From Myxococcus landrumus (GTDB lineage Bacteria > Myxococcota > Myxococcia > Myxococcales > Myxococcaceae): 64,000 nucleotides of DNA. Where the stretch lies: NCBI RefSeq assembly GCF_017301635.1, contig NZ_CP071091.1:5220001-5284000 (forward strand), read 5' to 3'. The notes below the pieces were generated by a model. The model searched no databases and had not been told where the DNA came from. It saw only the letters and a program-made list of their open reading frames with translations. The translations under genes and the position numbers were made by a program. Shown piece after piece: positions 25,318 through 34,239 of this stretch (positions are counted from its first letter, which is position 1; each line of letters starts with the position of its first letter).

Positions 25318-26250
25318 TCAGAGACAGAAGCCGGGGCGGGACTGGTCCGGGATGCAGTCCGGCAGGATGAGCCGCGCCTCGATGAGGTCGGCAATCAGGT
25401 GGTAGTTCATCCAGATGTTGTTCTCGTCGGACACCCGCAGCGACGGCAGCGTGTTGGCGCGCAGCTCCACCCGCACGGGCGTGTAGGGCTGGACGACGGC
25501 CTCCAGCTCGAACATCTCGTAGGCGGTCCCCGGCCCGTACGGCGGCGCGGACAGCACGCGCGTCGCGATATCGCGCCAGACGTTGTCCGTCCCCTGGGTC
25601 TGGAGCGCGAGCGTCGCGGACATGCCGACGTTCGGCAATCCGCTGGGGCTGACGGGCCTGCTCGCGTAGAGCATCACCTTGACCTGTCCACGCACCGTGC
25701 GCGGCTGGCTGTGGCTCAAGAATCCCGGGACTTGAAGGAAGACGTGGTTGGAGACAGTGGTCGCCAGGGGCTTGGTGTAGAGCCCCGTGGACCAATCCAC
25801 GGGGTTGCTGGGGCAATGAATGACAGACCAACCCCAGCCGCTCAGATAGCGCCCATCCGGCCAATGCCACTGCTGCGTCCGGCAGCCATTGATGGCGTCA
25901 TAAGGACACGACACGGAGGGCGACAGGTCGAACCAGGACGTCGAGGGCGGCGGGGCCGTGGGCGCCAGACACGCGACCGCGTTCGCCCGCTTCCAGGTTG
26001 ACGGGGCATCCGCCGGGTTCTGCGCGGTGCACGTGCTGTTCGTCGGCCGGTTCGACCAGTTGCACATGTCCAGGGCAATCTCCTGGACGTACTGCGAACT
26101 GAGCGCCGTCAACTCGGAGACCGGGACCTCCGGCGGCGCGAAGAAGGCGGCATCAGAGGCCAGCGCCGCCAGCGGCGAGAAGCCCAGGGCCAGCGCCCAG
26201 GACACACTCCGCCGGGACCAGGAAAGAAACAGAGGACGAATGCGAGACAT
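25318..26250 (-). CDS. eight-cysteine secreted protein, paralog A
   Basis: A 310-residue protein. ATG 26250 is preceded by GGGGAG and gives a signal peptide (WALALGFSPLAALA). Mature cysteines DMCNW, STC, VAC, CPYD, NGC, HCPS, DCIPD and the terminal FCL match, one for one, those of the protein at 19405-20262. Conserved blocks include ALDMCNWSNRP, NGC-TQQWHWPDGRYLSG, NHVFLQVPGF, NYHL-ADLI-ARLILPDCIPD. Sequence divergence is considerable, so this is an old duplication or a pair selected to differ. Family and function are unknown. It is the first gene of the leftward cluster. Confidence 0.75.
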   Translation of the reverse strand: MSRIRPLFLSWSRRSVSWALALGFSPLAALASDAAFFAPPEVPVSELTALSSQYVQEIALDMCNWSNRPTNSTCTAQNPADAPSTWKRANAVACLAPTAPPPSTSWFDLSPSVSCPYDAINGCRTQQWHWPDGRYLSGWGWSVIHCPSNPVDWSTGLYTKPLATTVSNHVFLQVPGFLSHSQPRTVRGQVKVMLYASRPVSPSGLPNVGMSATLALQTQGTDNVWRDIATRVLSAPPYGPGTAYEMFELEAVVQPYTPVRVELRANTLPSLRVSDENNIWMNYHLIADLIEARLILPDCIPDQSRPGFCL

Positions 26251-26400
26251 GACTCCCCCTGGAGGGACGTATCCCTCCTGCACTCCCACGCCTGGGCGGA
26301 CATGGCGCCTTCAGGCGTGGCGGCCCCCAAGAGCCGCCCCCGATATACGGAGAAGTGCCTCAATCCTGGTCGTCACGAATCGCGGGTCCGCCCCGCGCGC
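26251..26400 (-). promoter_or_regulatory. leader and promoter region of the paralog/PT-TG cluster
   Basis: 150 bases without a gene. On the minus strand an isolated TATATC (-10-like, 26342-26347) is followed by two GC hairpins: GGCGGC/GCCGCC (about 26319-26338) and CCACGCCTG/CAGGCGTGG (26286-26320). These could terminate the upstream leftward gene or structure the leader of paralog A. No convincing -35 was found. Confidence 0.35.
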
Positions 26401-27432
26401 TCACTCCCCCCAAGGGGATGCGGCGGGGCGCTTCACCTTGCACGGCGACAGGCTGCGCCGCGTGAGCAGCACCTCCTCTTCCGAGGGGCTGGTGAAGCGG
26501 ATGGCCTTCGGGGCGGCCTTCGGCTTCGCGGGGTCATGGACGAAGAGCGAGCCCGAGTCCCGGCTCAGGATGAACCGCAGCCCCGCGCTGTCATGGAAGC
26601 CTCCGAAGAAGACGGTGCCCCCGTTCTTCAGCGACGCGGGAGAGAGAGCACCTGACGGGCGGTAGAACAACAGGGACATGTCCTCGGTGGCCCACTCACA
26701 CGGGTCCTTCTTCCCCTTGCGGTCCATCCACGTCACCGTGAAGTCGTTCACCGCGCCACCGTCCTCCCAGGTGATGCCGATGCGCTCCCACAGCCGCATG
26801 CACCCCGGGGCCTCGCAGTCACGCGCGGGGACGAACTCCATCACGTCCGCGGGCAGCCCCTCCCCGTCCTTGCCCAGCTCTCGCTCGGTGGGCCTGCGCA
26901 GCTTGCAGCCCGTGGGCTCGTCCTTCTGCCGCAGCGCCACCGGCGTGCCCGACAACCTTCCCGGCGGGAGCATGTCGCAGTCCGACTGAATCTCCGCCAT
27001 GAGGAACGTCTTGCGCTCGGCGTCCGTCACGCCCTTGCGCACCGCCCACCACTGCGTCGGTGTCGCGCGGCACGCGGGCGTGTCGTTCTTGCCGAAGACC
27101 CACAGCGGGATGCTCGGGTCCGGCGCGCCCAGCTTGCGCACGTCCTCCTCCGCCACCAGCTTCGCGCCCTCGCGCTCCCGCTCGAGCCCCTTGAAGTACG
27201 TGTCCTTCGACTCGGGGATGACGGCCTGGTGCACCAACCACCCCGAGCGCTCCAACCCCAGGTGCGAGCCCGACGAGAACGGCACCACGTCCGGTCGCTT
27301 CGGACAGCCCCGGTCCGGCACCGGGGCCTCGATGATGACGGCCGCTCCATCATCCTGGGCCCTTGCACCCCTGGGCACGGCGAACAGCGTCAACCCCAGC
27401 GCCAGCGAAGGCGACCACTTCGAGAATCGCAT
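26401..27432 (-). CDS. secreted protein of unknown function
   Basis: A 343-residue protein. ATG 27432 is preceded by GGAGGAG and yields a signal peptide (SLALGLTLFAVPRGARAQ). Two or three disulfides are plausible (DRGCPKRP, PACRATP, SDCDMLPP, TGCKLRR, RDCEAPGCMRLWERIG). A WITWEDGG-like beta region and FFGGFHDSAGLRFILSRDSGSLFVHDP follow. No family is recognised. It stands alone, divergent from the LVIVD-repeat lipoprotein gene and 150 bases upstream of the paralog A gene on the same strand. Confidence 0.7.
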   Translation of the reverse strand: MRFSKWSPSLALGLTLFAVPRGARAQDDGAAVIIEAPVPDRGCPKRPDVVPFSSGSHLGLERSGWLVHQAVIPESKDTYFKGLEREREGAKLVAEEDVRKLGAPDPSIPLWVFGKNDTPACRATPTQWWAVRKGVTDAERKTFLMAEIQSDCDMLPPGRLSGTPVALRQKDEPTGCKLRRPTERELGKDGEGLPADVMEFVPARDCEAPGCMRLWERIGITWEDGGAVNDFTVTWMDRKGKKDPCEWATEDMSLLFYRPSGALSPASLKNGGTVFFGGFHDSAGLRFILSRDSGSLFVHDPAKPKAAPKAIRFTSPSEEEVLLTRRSLSPCKVKRPAASPWGE

Positions 27433-27618
27433 CGGCTCCTCCACGCAACCCAGGCGCGGTGATGTGTGACGCGCGCTGCCACCCGGGCGGACTTCGCGTT
27501 GTCATACCTCAAGCAAGCCCCCTCGCGGCACACCCTGGAGCGTCCCGCGCCCTCGCGACAGACGTGGCCCCGCCTCGCGCGATATGACTGTTCCTCCTTT
27601 CTCCACCAGGATGAGCCC

Positions 27619-29178
27619 ATGCGCGCCTTGTTGATGCTCGCGGCGATGACACTGGCCCTGCCGGCCTGCCGCAATGACTCGCAGACGCCCCAGCCCGGCC
27701 CTCCGACGGGAGACCTCCACGACGGCGACTGGAAGGACACCGGCCCCTTCGCCACCTGTCGCGTGGACCTCGGCGCCGCCACCTGCGGAAGCCTCGCCAG
27801 CTTCGACACGAGCACCTGCACCCCGGGCGGACTGGCGACCCTGGAGCTGGACGGCGTCTACACGCTGCACGTCCGCGCCAAGAGTCCGCAGTATGGCGGT
27901 GCCTATTCGATGGGCCCACAGGCCATGAAGCTCGCGCCCACGGGCACCCAGTTCGCGAACGGCCTGCGGGTGGACAGGCGAGAGGTGGACGCTCGCGGCA
28001 ATGTCTACATCTCCGCCCTGCGAGCAGAGGGCGCCTCGGGCTCCCGGCGCCGCTCCTATCTGGGCTGCCAATCGCCGGAGCCCGGGCGGCTGCAAGGCTG
28101 CTACGTGGATTGCTACAACGGACAGGTGCAACGCGAGGGCACCTTCGAAGCGCGCAAGGTCACCGCCATCGAAGCGGAGCCCGAGTCCTCCGGCCTCGAG
28201 CGAGTCTCAGAGACGCTCGTGCCAGGAACCCCCGTGGACATCTACGTCACGCGCGGGCACGCCTACGTCGTGTCCCTGGGCGCCGGCCTCTTCGTCTACG
28301 ACGTGAGAGACCCTTCCCATCCCGTGCTCACCCGGAGCGTCCAGCTCCCGAACGACAACTACTGGAACGGCGTCTGGGCGAAGGACGACGCGCTCTACGT
28401 CGCGAGCGGAGCGCGGGGCGTCATCGTCTTCGACATCACCGACCCCGCGCGCCCGGTGGAGGTCCTCGCGACGGGCAGCCAGCAGCGCACCAACGTGCAC
28501 ACCGTGTTCGTCCACGAGGACCGGCTGTTCGCCGCCTCCCCCGCCCCCACGGGCGAGGTGCTCGTCTACGACATCAGCCAGCCCCTGACACCACGCCGCA
28601 TCGGCGGCTTCCAGGCGGAGGGCTTCACCCCGGAGACCTCCAACGGGCCTCACGACATGTTCGTCTTCGAGGGGCGGCTCTATACGAACTTCTGGAGGGC
28701 CGGCTACGTCATCGCCCAGGTGGAGCGGGAAGACGACCCGAAGCAGCTCGGCTCCTATCGCTACCGGAACGCCACGAGCCACGCCAACGCCGTCGCGCGC
28801 TTCGGCGAGCGCATCATCGCCTTCGAGGGCGGCGAGGACTGGGGCGCGCACCTGCGAGTGCTCGACGTGACGGACCCGGCCTCGGTGAAGCTCCTGGGCG
28901 AGTACCGGCGCCAGGAGCACATCTCCCTCCACAACATGGTGCTGGTGGGAACGAAGCTCTACGTCGCGTGGTACCAGGAGGGCGTGCGCGTGCTGGACGT
29001 GTCCACCCCGGAGAACCCTCGCGAGGTCGCCCACTACAACACCTTCCGGCCCGAGGACCCGGGGCGGGGCGAGAGCTTCTACGACGGCGCCATCGGCATC
29101 CGCGTCCCCGGCGACGGCTTCGTCTACACGGTGGACACCTCGCGCGGCCTCATCCTCCTGCGCGAGACGGCGCGCTGA
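27619..29178 (+). CDS. LVIVD-repeat beta-propeller lipoprotein
   Basis: A 519-residue protein. ATG 27619 has AGGA seven bases upstream and gives MRALLMLAAMTLALPAC, a lipobox ending LPAC; the frame is open further upstream without a better start. An N-terminal domain with cysteine pairs (ATCRVDL, ATCGSL, SYLGCQSP, GCYVDCYNG) precedes repeated LVIVD-type blades such as GLFVYDVRDPSHPVL, GVIVFDITDPARPVEV, EVLVYDISQPLTPRRI, LRVLDVTDPASVKLLG and VRVLDVSTPENPREV. A cell-surface propeller is predicted; the ligand is unknown. Confidence 0.85.
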   Translation: MRALLMLAAMTLALPACRNDSQTPQPGPPTGDLHDGDWKDTGPFATCRVDLGAATCGSLASFDTSTCTPGGLATLELDGVYTLHVRAKSPQYGGAYSMGPQAMKLAPTGTQFANGLRVDRREVDARGNVYISALRAEGASGSRRRSYLGCQSPEPGRLQGCYVDCYNGQVQREGTFEARKVTAIEAEPESSGLERVSETLVPGTPVDIYVTRGHAYVVSLGAGLFVYDVRDPSHPVLTRSVQLPNDNYWNGVWAKDDALYVASGARGVIVFDITDPARPVEVLATGSQQRTNVHTVFVHEDRLFAASPAPTGEVLVYDISQPLTPRRIGGFQAEGFTPETSNGPHDMFVFEGRLYTNFWRAGYVIAQVEREDDPKQLGSYRYRNATSHANAVARFGERIIAFEGGEDWGAHLRVLDVTDPASVKLLGEYRRQEHISLHNMVLVGTKLYVAWYQEGVRVLDVSTPENPREVAHYNTFRPEDPGRGESFYDGAIGIRVPGDGFVYTVDTSRGLILLRETAR

Positions 29179-29187
29179 GCGCTCAGC
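29174..29187. terminator. palindrome spanning two convergent stop codons
   Basis: GCTGAGCGCTCAGC is a perfect 14-base palindrome containing the TGA of the LVIVD lipoprotein gene and the stop of the leftward gene. It can form a 5-bp stem on a GCGC tetraloop on either strand; weak terminator at best. Confidence 0.3.
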
Positions 29188-29959
29188 CCTTCTTGCGCGG
29201 CTTCTTGGGAGTGCCCCGGATGATTTCCACCGGCACGGGTGGCTCGGCATTGAGGGCGGGCCCCGCGTCCGGCGCCGCGGCGGGAGTCTCCGGGGCCTTC
29301 ACCTCCACCCGGTCCTCCAGGGGCACCCGGCCCACGGAGCGGCGGAACAGCTCCCACAGCGCCTTCTTCCAGTCCTCGCGGCTCGCCGAGCCCGTCATCA
29401 CCAGGCCCGCGCCGCTGTAGCGCGCCTCCAGGCCCAGCGGCTTGAGCGCCGCGCCCATCGAGGCCAACTGCTCCTGGAGCGCCGGCACGTCGAAGGTCAG
29501 CTCCAGCTCCCGCGCCACATACGCGTCCGAGCGCAGCACCTCCAACAGCGCCGCCCGGCACGCGGGGTCCTTCACCGTGACGGACAGCAGCTTCTCCGCG
29601 CCCTGCGTGGCCTTCAGGTCCGGGCACAGCTTGCGAGCGGAGGCCATCCGAGGCGACAGGTCGTCCGAGGGAGGAGTCCCCACCACCAGCCGCCACACGG
29701 CGAAGCGCCCCTCCGCGTACAGGAGCAGGAGCGTCTGCCCCTCCTTGTGCCCGGTGAGCAACAGTTCGTTGCTGCCCGGGAGCGCCTCGGCGCTGGCCAC
29801 GGAGGCGTCTTCCACCTCCACCCACTCCAGGGCCGCCAGCTTCTGGAAGCGGTCCTTTCCCGCCTCCAGGGGCAGGACCAGGTCCACCGGCCACGCGCCA
29901 GCGACGGCGGGGACGAGGCAGGCCAGAAGTGCTCCAAGGAAGTACATGCGAGCGGGCAT
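29183..29959 (-). CDS. exported protein with pilus-assembly N-terminal-like domain
   Basis: A 258-residue protein. ATG 29959 gives a signal peptide (LGALLACLVPAVAGAWP). Residues about 22-95 (VDLVLPLEAGKDRFQKL, VEDASVASAEALPGSNELLLTGHKEGQTLLLLY) resemble the N-terminal domain of secretin-associated pilus and T2SS/T3SS proteins. The next part looks like two BON-like or secretin N-domain modules, and the C-terminus is a Pro/Ala linker ending in a basic KKPRKKG tail. No secretin gene is adjacent. It is convergent with the LVIVD lipoprotein and divergent from the CorC-type gene, 54 bases away. Confidence 0.65.
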   Translation of the reverse strand: MPARMYFLGALLACLVPAVAGAWPVDLVLPLEAGKDRFQKLAALEWVEVEDASVASAEALPGSNELLLTGHKEGQTLLLLYAEGRFAVWRLVVGTPPSDDLSPRMASARKLCPDLKATQGAEKLLSVTVKDPACRAALLEVLRSDAYVARELELTFDVPALQEQLASMGAALKPLGLEARYSGAGLVMTGSASREDWKKALWELFRRSVGRVPLEDRVEVKAPETPAAAPDAGPALNAEPPVPVEIIRGTPKKPRKKG

Positions 29960-30013
29960 CGGGGCTCCGGCGGGGTGGAACGGACCCTTAGCACGGGATA
30001 AGAACCCGTCTCT

Positions 30014-31354
30014 ATGCCTACCTGGGCCCTCTGGGTCGCCTGCCTGGCGCTGTGCTTCGTCAGGTCCCTGGTCGCCGCGGCGGAGTCCGCGCTCTACGGA
30101 ACATCGGACCTGCGAGCCCAAGAGCTGGCGGAATCCCACAAAGGCGCCGCGAGCCGCCGCGTCATCCGTCACAAGACGGAGCGCGAGGCCACCGCCACCG
30201 CCCTGCGCCTGGGCACCCTGCTGAGTGGGTTCCTGGCCGCCGCCATCGGCGCCTTCGTCCCCCCTCGCATGTTGGACCTGACGCGCTACGGCGAAGCCGC
30301 CTGGCTGCCGGTGGCCACCGTCGCCGCGGGCGCGCTCTTCGTCGGCGTGCTGGCCAGCCTCATGGAAGTCACCATGCGCGGGCTCGCCAACGCCAACCCG
30401 GAGCGCTGGGCGCTGCGGCTGTCGGGCCTCGTCTCGATGCTGGTGGCGGTGCTCTATCCCCCCATGCGCCTGGTGCTGGGGGTGCTCAACCTGATGGCGC
30501 GCACCTTCGGCCGCACGCTGCGCTTCGAGCCCCCGCCGCCCCCGCTGGAGGAGCTGGAGAAGCTCCTGGCCGCGCAGGCCGCGAAGAACGAGGTGGACAA
30601 GAGCGCCCCGCAGCTCATCCGCTCCATCTTCGAGCTGTCCGACAAGCGCTGCCGCGACGTCATGGTGCCGCGCACGGAGGTGGTGACGGTGGACAGCACC
30701 ATCACCTCCACCGACTTGTTGCGGCTGCTGGCCGAGGAGAACCACTCGCGCATCCCCGTGTATCGGGATGACGTGGACCACATCATCGGCGTGCTGCACG
30801 CGCGCGACGTCATCCCCCTGCTCCAGCACCCGGAGCTCATCGTCCTGCAGGACATCATCCGCCCCGCGCACTTCGTGCCGTGGATGAAGCCCATCGGCGA
30901 CCTGCTCCGGGACATGCAGAAGCGCAAGATTCACATGGCCATCGTCGTGGATGAGTACGGCGGCTTCATGGGAGTCGTGACGCTGGAGGACATCCTCCGC
31001 GAAATCGTCGGCGACATCGGCGACGAGTTCGAGGTGGAGGAGAAGCAGGTGGAGAAGATGGCCGACGGCAGCTTCGTGGTGGACGCCGCCATGGAGGTGG
31101 ATGGCTTCACCCAGGCCTTCGGCTTCCCCCTGCCCGAGGGCGACTTCGACACGCTGGGCGGCTACCTGTCGTCCCTGGCCGGCCACCTGCCCGACGTGGG
31201 CGAGCGCTTCACCTACAACGGCTGGCAGTTCGTCATCGCCAGCAAGGAAGGCGCGCGCATCCACCGCGTGCGCATGTCCCGCATCAAGAGCGCCACGCCG
31301 GGCAAGGAAGCGCGCGGCAAGGAGCCTCGCGAGGCCTCCGCCGGCAAGTCCTGA
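30014..31354 (+). CDS. CNNM/CorC-HlyC family membrane protein with CBS domains
   Basis: A 446-residue protein with the classic order: DUF21 transmembrane domain (residues about 1-185, with ALCFVRSLVAAAESALYG and three to four membrane segments), a cytosolic CBS pair (about 205-325, opening with RDVMVPRTEVVTVDS and containing HSRIPVYRDDVDHIIGVLH), then the CorC/HlyC domain (about 345-425, VDAAMEVDGFTQAFGFPLPEGDFDTLGGYL, key GDFDTLGG). The family acts in magnesium/cobalt export or resistance and membrane homeostasis, not true hemolysis. MAIVVDEYGGFMGVVTLEDILREIVGDI (about 312-339) is diagnostic. It overlaps no neighbour. Confidence 0.92.
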   Translation: MPTWALWVACLALCFVRSLVAAAESALYGTSDLRAQELAESHKGAASRRVIRHKTEREATATALRLGTLLSGFLAAAIGAFVPPRMLDLTRYGEAAWLPVATVAAGALFVGVLASLMEVTMRGLANANPERWALRLSGLVSMLVAVLYPPMRLVLGVLNLMARTFGRTLRFEPPPPPLEELEKLLAAQAAKNEVDKSAPQLIRSIFELSDKRCRDVMVPRTEVVTVDSTITSTDLLRLLAEENHSRIPVYRDDVDHIIGVLHARDVIPLLQHPELIVLQDIIRPAHFVPWMKPIGDLLRDMQKRKIHMAIVVDEYGGFMGVVTLEDILREIVGDIGDEFEVEEKQVEKMADGSFVVDAAMEVDGFTQAFGFPLPEGDFDTLGGYLSSLAGHLPDVGERFTYNGWQFVIASKEGARIHRVRMSRIKSATPGKEARGKEPREASAGKS

Positions 31355-31355
31355 G

Positions 31356-31844
31356 TCAGTCCCCGCCCGCGTCCAGCGGCGGCACGTGGGTCAGCCGCCG
31401 CGAGCCCTGGACGCGAAACGGCGCGCGCCGCTCCGTGGTGCCGAAGCGCAGCAGCACACCGCCGCGCACACGCACCGGGAGCGCCTGCGTCCCCGTGACG
31501 GCCACCACGCGCTCGGCGGCCAGCGGGAAGAGCACGCGCAGGGGAATCTCCCCGTTGGGAGGCAGCGCCGCGTCCACCTGCTGCTGCCCCGACGCGACGC
31601 GCCGTCCGTCCACCCACAGCTCGAAGTCCACGAAGGACACGCTGGCCGCGTCCGACGAGGGGTTCTTCACCTGGAGCCCCACATCCAGCAGGCCCGACTT
31701 GTCCTCCGCGAAGTCCACGGCGAGCGACTCGACGCGCACCGCGTCGTCATAGGCACGCGGGTGGAAGGGCGCCGAGCCCAGGCAGCCCGAGGCCAGCGTC
31801 CCGCCCCAGAGCAACGCCAGCAGCTCGCGGCGCGTGCGCATCAT
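31356..31844 (-). CDS. small LEA14-like lipoprotein
   Basis: A 162-residue protein with a signal (LLALLWGGTLASGCLGS) and lipobox ASGC. The mature part is a single WHy/LEA-2 beta-sandwich with the diagnostic LDVGLQVKNPSSDAASVSFVDF. Its ATG overlaps the stop of the upstream Ser/Thr kinase gene by 4 bases, so the two are translationally coupled. It is convergent with the CorC-type gene with one base between the stops. Confidence 0.8.
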   Translation of the reverse strand: MMRTRRELLALLWGGTLASGCLGSAPFHPRAYDDAVRVESLAVDFAEDKSGLLDVGLQVKNPSSDAASVSFVDFELWVDGRRVASGQQQVDAALPPNGEIPLRVLFPLAAERVVAVTGTQALPVRVRGGVLLRFGTTERRAPFRVQGSRRLTHVPPLDAGGD

Positions 31845-32758
31845 CCGCCCAACAGGGGCTGGAGCGCCTCCACCGTGAGGGGCCAGCCCGCCCGGCGAGC
31901 CAGCGCCTCCAGCGCCTTGATGAACTCCGCCGCCGACTGGAAGCGGCGCACCCGGTCCGCGAACAGCGCCTTGCGCACCACCTGCCCCGCGTAGTCCGGC
32001 AGGTCCGACGTCACCGAGGACAAGAGCGGAGAGCGCGCGTCGCGCACCTTGTGCATCAGCTCCGCCTCGTTCTCGCCCGCGTGCAGCCGCCGGCTGGCGA
32101 ACAGCTCCCAGAGGATGACGCCCACCGCGTACAGGTCCGTGCGCGCGTCCACCGCATGCCCCAGCACCTGCTCCGGGCTCATGTACGGCAGCGTGCCGCG
32201 CAGCGCGCCGGAGTCGCCGCGCATCAGCCCCTCCACCTCCGCCACGCCGAAGTCCGTCAGCTTCACGTCGCCGTTGACGCCCAGCAGCACGTTGGCCGGA
32301 TTCACGTCGCGGTGGACGATGGTGGCGCCGTTCTCACCCACCTTGGCCCGGTGGATGTAGTCGAGCGACTTGAGCAGGCACCAGGCGATGTAGCACGCGG
32401 ACTCGGGCGGCATCGCCGCGCCCGCCTTGAGCAACAGCTCCTGCATGTAGCCGAGCGTCCGGCCACTGACGAGCTCCTGCACCATCAGGTAGTCCGGCCC
32501 CGCCTTGAACAAGCGGAACGTCCGGACGATGTGCGCATGTCTCAACCGCACCGTGAGCTTCGCTTCGTCGACAAACGCCTTCACATAGGCCGTGTCGTTT
32601 CGAAACGAGGGGTGCAGTCGTTTGATGACAACTTCGTCCGGCTCCCCCGGCGAGCGCTGCGTCGTGGACCGGGCTCTCGCCTGGTACACCTCCGCCATGC
32701 CACCGACGGCCAGCCGGCCGACTACCTCGTAACCACCCAGGTCCGGAGCTTCCGCCAC
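31841..32758 (-). CDS. Hanks-type Ser/Thr protein kinase
   Basis: A 305-residue cytosolic kinase without a transmembrane or PASTA region. Motifs: glycine-rich loop GRLAVGGMAEVY, catalytic Lys in EVVIKRLHP, the alphaC Glu in VDEAKLTVRLRH, catalytic loop HRDVNPANVLL, DFG in LTDFGVAE and SPEQ in place of APE. All catalytic residues are present, so it should be active. The HRDVNPAN variant is common in myxobacterial kinases. Its stop overlaps a LEA-type lipoprotein gene, an unusual partner, and the glycogen synthase gene lies 35 bases upstream on the same strand. Confidence 0.92.
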   Translation of the reverse strand: MAEAPDLGGYEVVGRLAVGGMAEVYQARARSTTQRSPGEPDEVVIKRLHPSFRNDTAYVKAFVDEAKLTVRLRHAHIVRTFRLFKAGPDYLMVQELVSGRTLGYMQELLLKAGAAMPPESACYIAWCLLKSLDYIHRAKVGENGATIVHRDVNPANVLLGVNGDVKLTDFGVAEVEGLMRGDSGALRGTLPYMSPEQVLGHAVDARTDLYAVGVILWELFASRRLHAGENEAELMHKVRDARSPLLSSVTSDLPDYAGQVVRKALFADRVRRFQSAAEFIKALEALARRAGWPLTVEALQPLLGG

Positions 32759-32793
32759 ACCGCAATCCTACTGCGATTTTTCATCCGCACCCA

Positions 32794-34227
32794 CTATTCA
32801 GCGTGCAGGGCGGTGTAGACAGCCTCGTAGCGGCGAGCGGAGACATCCCAGGAGAAGTCCTTGTCCATCCCGCGTCTCTGGAAATCCACGAGTCGGGGCG
32901 GGTCCGCGTAGAGGGCCAGGGCCCGGCGGAAGGCGGCCAGGAGCGCGGCCCGGTGGAAGGCCTCGAAGACGAGCCCGTTGCCACCCAGCCCCCCCTCCAC
33001 GGTGTCCACCAGACCTCCGGTCGCCCGGACGATGGGCACCGTGCCATAGCGCAGTGAATACATCTGGTTGAGACCACACGGCTCATACCGGCTGGGCATG
33101 AGGAAGAAGTCCGCCCCCGCCTCCACCAGGTGGGACAGCCGGGCGTCGAACCCCACGTGCACGCCGACCTGCTTCGGGTAACGGGCCTGCAACGCGCGAA
33201 GGCCGTCCTCCAGCTCGGGCTCACCGCTGCCCACGCCCACGAAGCGGATGTCCGCCTGGAGCGCCGTGGGCAGCACCTCCAGGAGCAGGTCGGTGCCCTT
33301 CTGCCACGCCAGCCGGCTGACGATGGCGAACACCGGCGCGTCTCCGGGCGGCAGGCCGAAGTGCTCCAGCAGCACGCGCTTGCACACCGACTTGCCCCCC
33401 AGCTCCCGAGGCCCGTAGCGCGCGGGCAGGTGCGGGTCCGTGGCCGGGTTCCACTCGTGCACGTCGATGCCGTTGAGGATGCCGTGCAGCCGGTGCGCGC
33501 GGTGACGCAGCAGGCCGTCCAGGCCGTAGCCCTGCTCGGGCGTCTGGATTTCACGCGCGTACGTGGGGGACACGGTGGTGAGCGCGTCGGCGAAGACGAG
33601 GCCCGCCTTCATGAAGTTGACCGAGTCGTGGAACTCCAGGCCCTCGTCCGCGGTGAACAAGTCCCACGGCAGCCCCAGGTCCTCCATCACCGCCTTGTTG
33701 AAGTGGCCCTGGTACGCGAGGTTGTGGATGGTGAAGACACTCTTGGCGTCCGCCAGCTGCGTGGCCTGGAACCCGCGCCGCAACGCCAGGGGCGCAAGCC
33801 CCGTCTGCCAGTCGTTGGCGTGGACGATGTCGGGCACGAAGCCCAGGCGCTGCGCGGCCTGCAGCGCGCCCACGGACAAGTAGGCGAAGCGCCGGGCGTT
33901 GTCGCCGAACTCGCCCCAGGCGTCTCCGTACAGGCCGTTGCGGTTGCCGAAGAAGAACTCGTTCTCCAGGAAGAGGACCTCCAGCCGCTCCGCCACCCGG
34001 ACGGAGAGGATGGGGCCGCCCACCTCGCCGAAGGGGAAGCGCAGGTGGAGCACCTGTCCCGTGGGGGACAGCCGTCCGGCGTCCTTCACGTCGCGGTAGC
34101 GCGGGGTGACGACCTTGACGTCATGGCCCAGCGCCGCCAGCGCCGCCGGCAGCGCGCCCGCCACGTCCCCCAGCCCTCCCGACTTGGAGAACGGAGCCAC
34201 CTCCGAGGAGATGAAGAGAATCTTCAT
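32794..34227 (-). CDS. glgA: glycogen synthase (ADP-glucose type)
   Basis: A 477-residue GT5 enzyme that extends alpha-1,4-glucan from ADP-glucose. The N-terminus has the KxGGL substrate motif (FSKSGGLGDVAGALP) and the C-terminal GT-B domain has FAIVSRLAWQKGTDLLLEVL and the catalytic region MPSRYEPCGLNQMYSLRYGTVPIV (key residues E, C, G, L in EPCGL). Length is the usual one for bacterial GlgA. It is divergent from pdxH across 77 bases that contain an inverted repeat, and is followed by the kinase/LEA pair on the same strand. Confidence 0.96.
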   Translation of the reverse strand: MKILFISSEVAPFSKSGGLGDVAGALPAALAALGHDVKVVTPRYRDVKDAGRLSPTGQVLHLRFPFGEVGGPILSVRVAERLEVLFLENEFFFGNRNGLYGDAWGEFGDNARRFAYLSVGALQAAQRLGFVPDIVHANDWQTGLAPLALRRGFQATQLADAKSVFTIHNLAYQGHFNKAVMEDLGLPWDLFTADEGLEFHDSVNFMKAGLVFADALTTVSPTYAREIQTPEQGYGLDGLLRHRAHRLHGILNGIDVHEWNPATDPHLPARYGPRELGGKSVCKRVLLEHFGLPPGDAPVFAIVSRLAWQKGTDLLLEVLPTALQADIRFVGVGSGEPELEDGLRALQARYPKQVGVHVGFDARLSHLVEAGADFFLMPSRYEPCGLNQMYSLRYGTVPIVRATGGLVDTVEGGLGGNGLVFEAFHRAALLAAFRRALALYADPPRLVDFQRRGMDKDFSWDVSARRYEAVYTALHAE

Positions 34228-34239
34228 GTGCCCACGATG

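Noticed and set aside
30014-31354. Calling the CorC/HlyC-type protein a hemolysin
   Set aside because: DUF21-CBS-CorC architecture is that of ion-transport related membrane proteins; the hemolysin name is historical.
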